Assembly: GCA_002470565.1 (NCBI GenBank)
Contig: DKMQ01000035.1
Location: 565 to 17,900, forward strand
DNA length: 17,336 nucleotides
Direction: 5' to 3'
Origin: Oceanospirillaceae bacterium UBA7410
GTDB lineage: Bacteria; Pseudomonadota; Gammaproteobacteria; Pseudomonadales; Balneatricaceae
Below, one piece after another: positions 16,901-17,336 of the stretch. Every line of letters begins with the position of its first letter. Position 1 is the first letter of the stretch. A model generated the notes under the pieces. It saw only the letters and a program-made list of their open reading frames with translations, did not search any database and was not told where the DNA came from. The translations under genes and the position numbers were made by a program.

Positions 16901-17164
16901 AGGTAAAATGGCGCTAGGGCGCTCTTTTTCAATGATTTTTTCTACTGTTTCCCAGCGAATAGGCTCAATGTAGGTAGCGTCAGCCATAGATGGGTCGGTC
17001 ATGATAGTGGCTGGATTTGAGTTCACCAAAATAACACGGTAGCCTTCTTCACGAAGGGCTTTACAAGCTTGCGCACCAGAATAGTCAAATTCACAAGCTT
17101 GACCAATAATGATAGGGCCGGCGCCAAGGATTAATATACTTTTAAGGTCGGAACGTTTAGGCAT
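13943..17164 (-). CDS. carB: Carbamoyl-phosphate synthase large subunit
   Basis: CarB makes carbamoyl phosphate from bicarbonate, two ATP and ammonia delivered by CarA, for pyrimidine and arginine synthesis. At 1073 residues it equals the E. coli length. The two homologous ATP-grasp halves are clear: [20 protein letters not shown] (11-30), [12 protein letters not shown] (169-180) and [15 protein letters not shown] in the first; [30 protein letters not shown] and [15 protein letters not shown] in the second. Between them lies the oligomerisation domain, and from about residue 935 the MGS-like allosteric domain, containing [29 protein letters not shown] and NTTEGRQA, where UMP and ornithine act in E. 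coli. The ATG at 17164 lies 28 bp after the carA stop. No interruption is visible. Confidence 0.99.
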   Translation of the reverse strand: MPKRSDLKSILILGAGPIIIGQACEFDYSGAQACKALREEGYRVILVNSNPATIMTDPSMADATYIEPIRWETVEKIIEKERPSAILPTMGGQTALNCALDLNRMGVLEKYNVEMIGADADTIDKAEDRNRFDKAMKNIGLECPRAEIAHTLEEAFDVQTRIGFPAIIRPSFTMGGSGGGIAYNREEFEEICVRGLDLSPTSELLIDESLIGWKEYEMEVVRDTNDNCIIICAIENFDAMGVHTGDSITVAPAQTLTDKEYQIMRNASLAVLREIGVETGGSNVQFGVNPEDGRMVVIEMNPRVSRSSALASKATGFPIARVAAKLAVGYTLDELQNEITGGATPASFEPSIDYVVTKIPRFTFEKFPQADDRLTTQMKSVGEVMAIGRTFQESLQKALRGLETGIHGLDPILDITQEDARSRIVAELKIPRADRIQYVGDALRMGMDIPEVYAYSGIDPWFLVQLQDLIKEEANLGTLGLADLDYGRVYNLKRKGFSDIRLAKLLGLTEKGFRQHRQKLGIRPVYKRVDTCAAEFSTDTAYMYSTYEEECESRPSDRKKIMILGGGPNRIGQGIEFDYCCVHAALTMRRQGYETIMVNCNPETVSTDYDTSDRLYFESVTLEDVLEIVHLEQPEGVIVQYGGQTPLKLAVDLENAGVPILGTSPEAIDRAEDRERFQQMIQRLGLLQPENATVRTQEEAVRAAEKIGYPLVVRPSYVLGGRAMEIVHKETELKRYMNEAVQVSHDSPVLLDRFLSNAVEVDIDAVCDGEQVVIGAIMQHIEQAGIHSGDSACSLPPYDLPKDVQDAMRDQVKRMALELGVIGLMNTQLAWQDGEIYVIEVNPRASRTVPFVSKCIGVSLADIGAQVMAGKSLADIGFTQEIIPGYFSVKEAVFPFDKFPGVDPILSPEMKSTGEVMGIGQSFAEAFAKAHIGTGQAMPITGKVFVSVREADKVASLKLASGLLDLGFTLVATSGTQKTLSEAGFECELVNKVMEGRPNIVDKIKNDEITFVVNTTEGRQAINDSSLIRRSALQHKVPYSTTLTGGLAIIEALVFGEEQEVRRLQDMHATLTA

Positions 17165-17192
17165 GTCAGTTATCCAATAATCTGTGGCAGTG

Positions 17193-17336
17193 TTATTTAG
17201 CTTTACGAGCGGTCATGATGTCGATAAATCGATTAAACAAAGGTGCTACATCATGTGGACCGGGGCTTGCTTCTGGGTGACCTTGAAAACTAAAGGCCTG
17301 CTTATCGGTACGTTCAATACCTTGCAAAGAACCATC
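17193..17336 (-). CDS. carA: Carbamoyl-phosphate synthase small (glutaminase) subunit, C-terminal 47 residues
   Basis: CarA hydrolyses glutamine and channels ammonia to CarB. Only the 3' end is in the window; the rest lies beyond the right edge. The visible part reads [16 protein letters not shown], then [11 protein letters not shown], the end of the class I glutamine amidotransferase domain: His20 and Glu22 of the visible fragment are the catalytic His and Glu (His353 and Glu355 in E. coli). It ends [11 protein letters not shown], followed by TAA at 17195-17193. It is 28 bp upstream of carB in the usual carAB operon. Confidence 0.96.
   Translation of the reverse strand, partial: DGSLQGIERTDKQAFSFQGHPEASPGPHDVAPLFNRFIDIMTARKAK

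Noticed and set aside
16419..16973. 184-codon plus-strand ORF opposite carB
   Set aside because: It lies wholly inside the well-conserved carB gene on the other strand, is Ser-rich and low in recognisable motifs, and has no supporting context. It is an antisense shadow.
1..17336. CRISPR array, prophage, transposase or toxin-antitoxin genes
   Set aside because: No regularly spaced repeats of CRISPR size and no translated products of these kinds were seen in either strand.

Overview
The window comes from a marine-type gammaproteobacterium. It pairs a proteorhodopsin/retinal cassette (rhodopsin, then crtE-crtI-crtB-crtY-blh) with housekeeping genes in the usual gammaproteobacterial order: carA-carB-greA, yhbY, then rlmE-ftsH-folP-glmM-tpiA-secG-tRNA-Leu(GAG). 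FtsH, RlmE and the presence of tpiA between glmM and secG look more like Pseudomonas or SAR92/Cellvibrio relatives than E. coli. The base composition is moderately AT-rich. I cannot name a genus from this alone. Almost everything is on the minus strand, so transcription runs from the right edge to the left; yhbY is the only convincing plus-strand gene.

Layout on the minus strand, from the right: the carA C-terminus (cut by the window edge), carB and greA form one operon. It converges on yhbY at a 14-bp perfect hairpin. yhbY and rlmE diverge from a 153-bp promoter region. From rlmE the row continues through ftsH, folP, glmM, tpiA and secG to tRNA-Leu(GAG). In most gammaproteobacteria this tRNA is followed by rimP-nusA-infB; here that synteny breaks. 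What follows is about 1.1 kb of AT-rich, gene-free DNA (5496-6636), then the rhodopsin gene, a strong intrinsic terminator, and the five-gene retinal operon, whose last gene (blh) runs off the left edge.

The cassette forms a complete retinal route. CrtE makes geranylgeranyl diphosphate, CrtB phytoene, CrtI lycopene, CrtY beta-carotene, and Blh cleaves it to retinal, which binds Lys213 of the rhodopsin. The rhodopsin has the residues of an outward proton pump (Asp79, Glu90, His57) and the green-tuning Leu87. The crt genes are tightly packed (4-bp overlap, 3-bp gap, 17-bp overlap, 8-bp overlap) and use rare start codons: TTG for crtI, GTG for crtY.

The least explained part is the 1.1-kb gene-free stretch. 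Upstream of the rhodopsin lies a promoter-like pair (TTGTCA, 18 bp, TTTAAT) overlapped by a 24-bp near-perfect palindrome and flanked by repeated ACTAAA/TTTAGT elements. Further out is a helically phased TTAC array. Just downstream of the tRNA is a 21-codon ORF with a good ribosome binding site and a terminator-like hairpin. These are sequence observations; their function is inferred.
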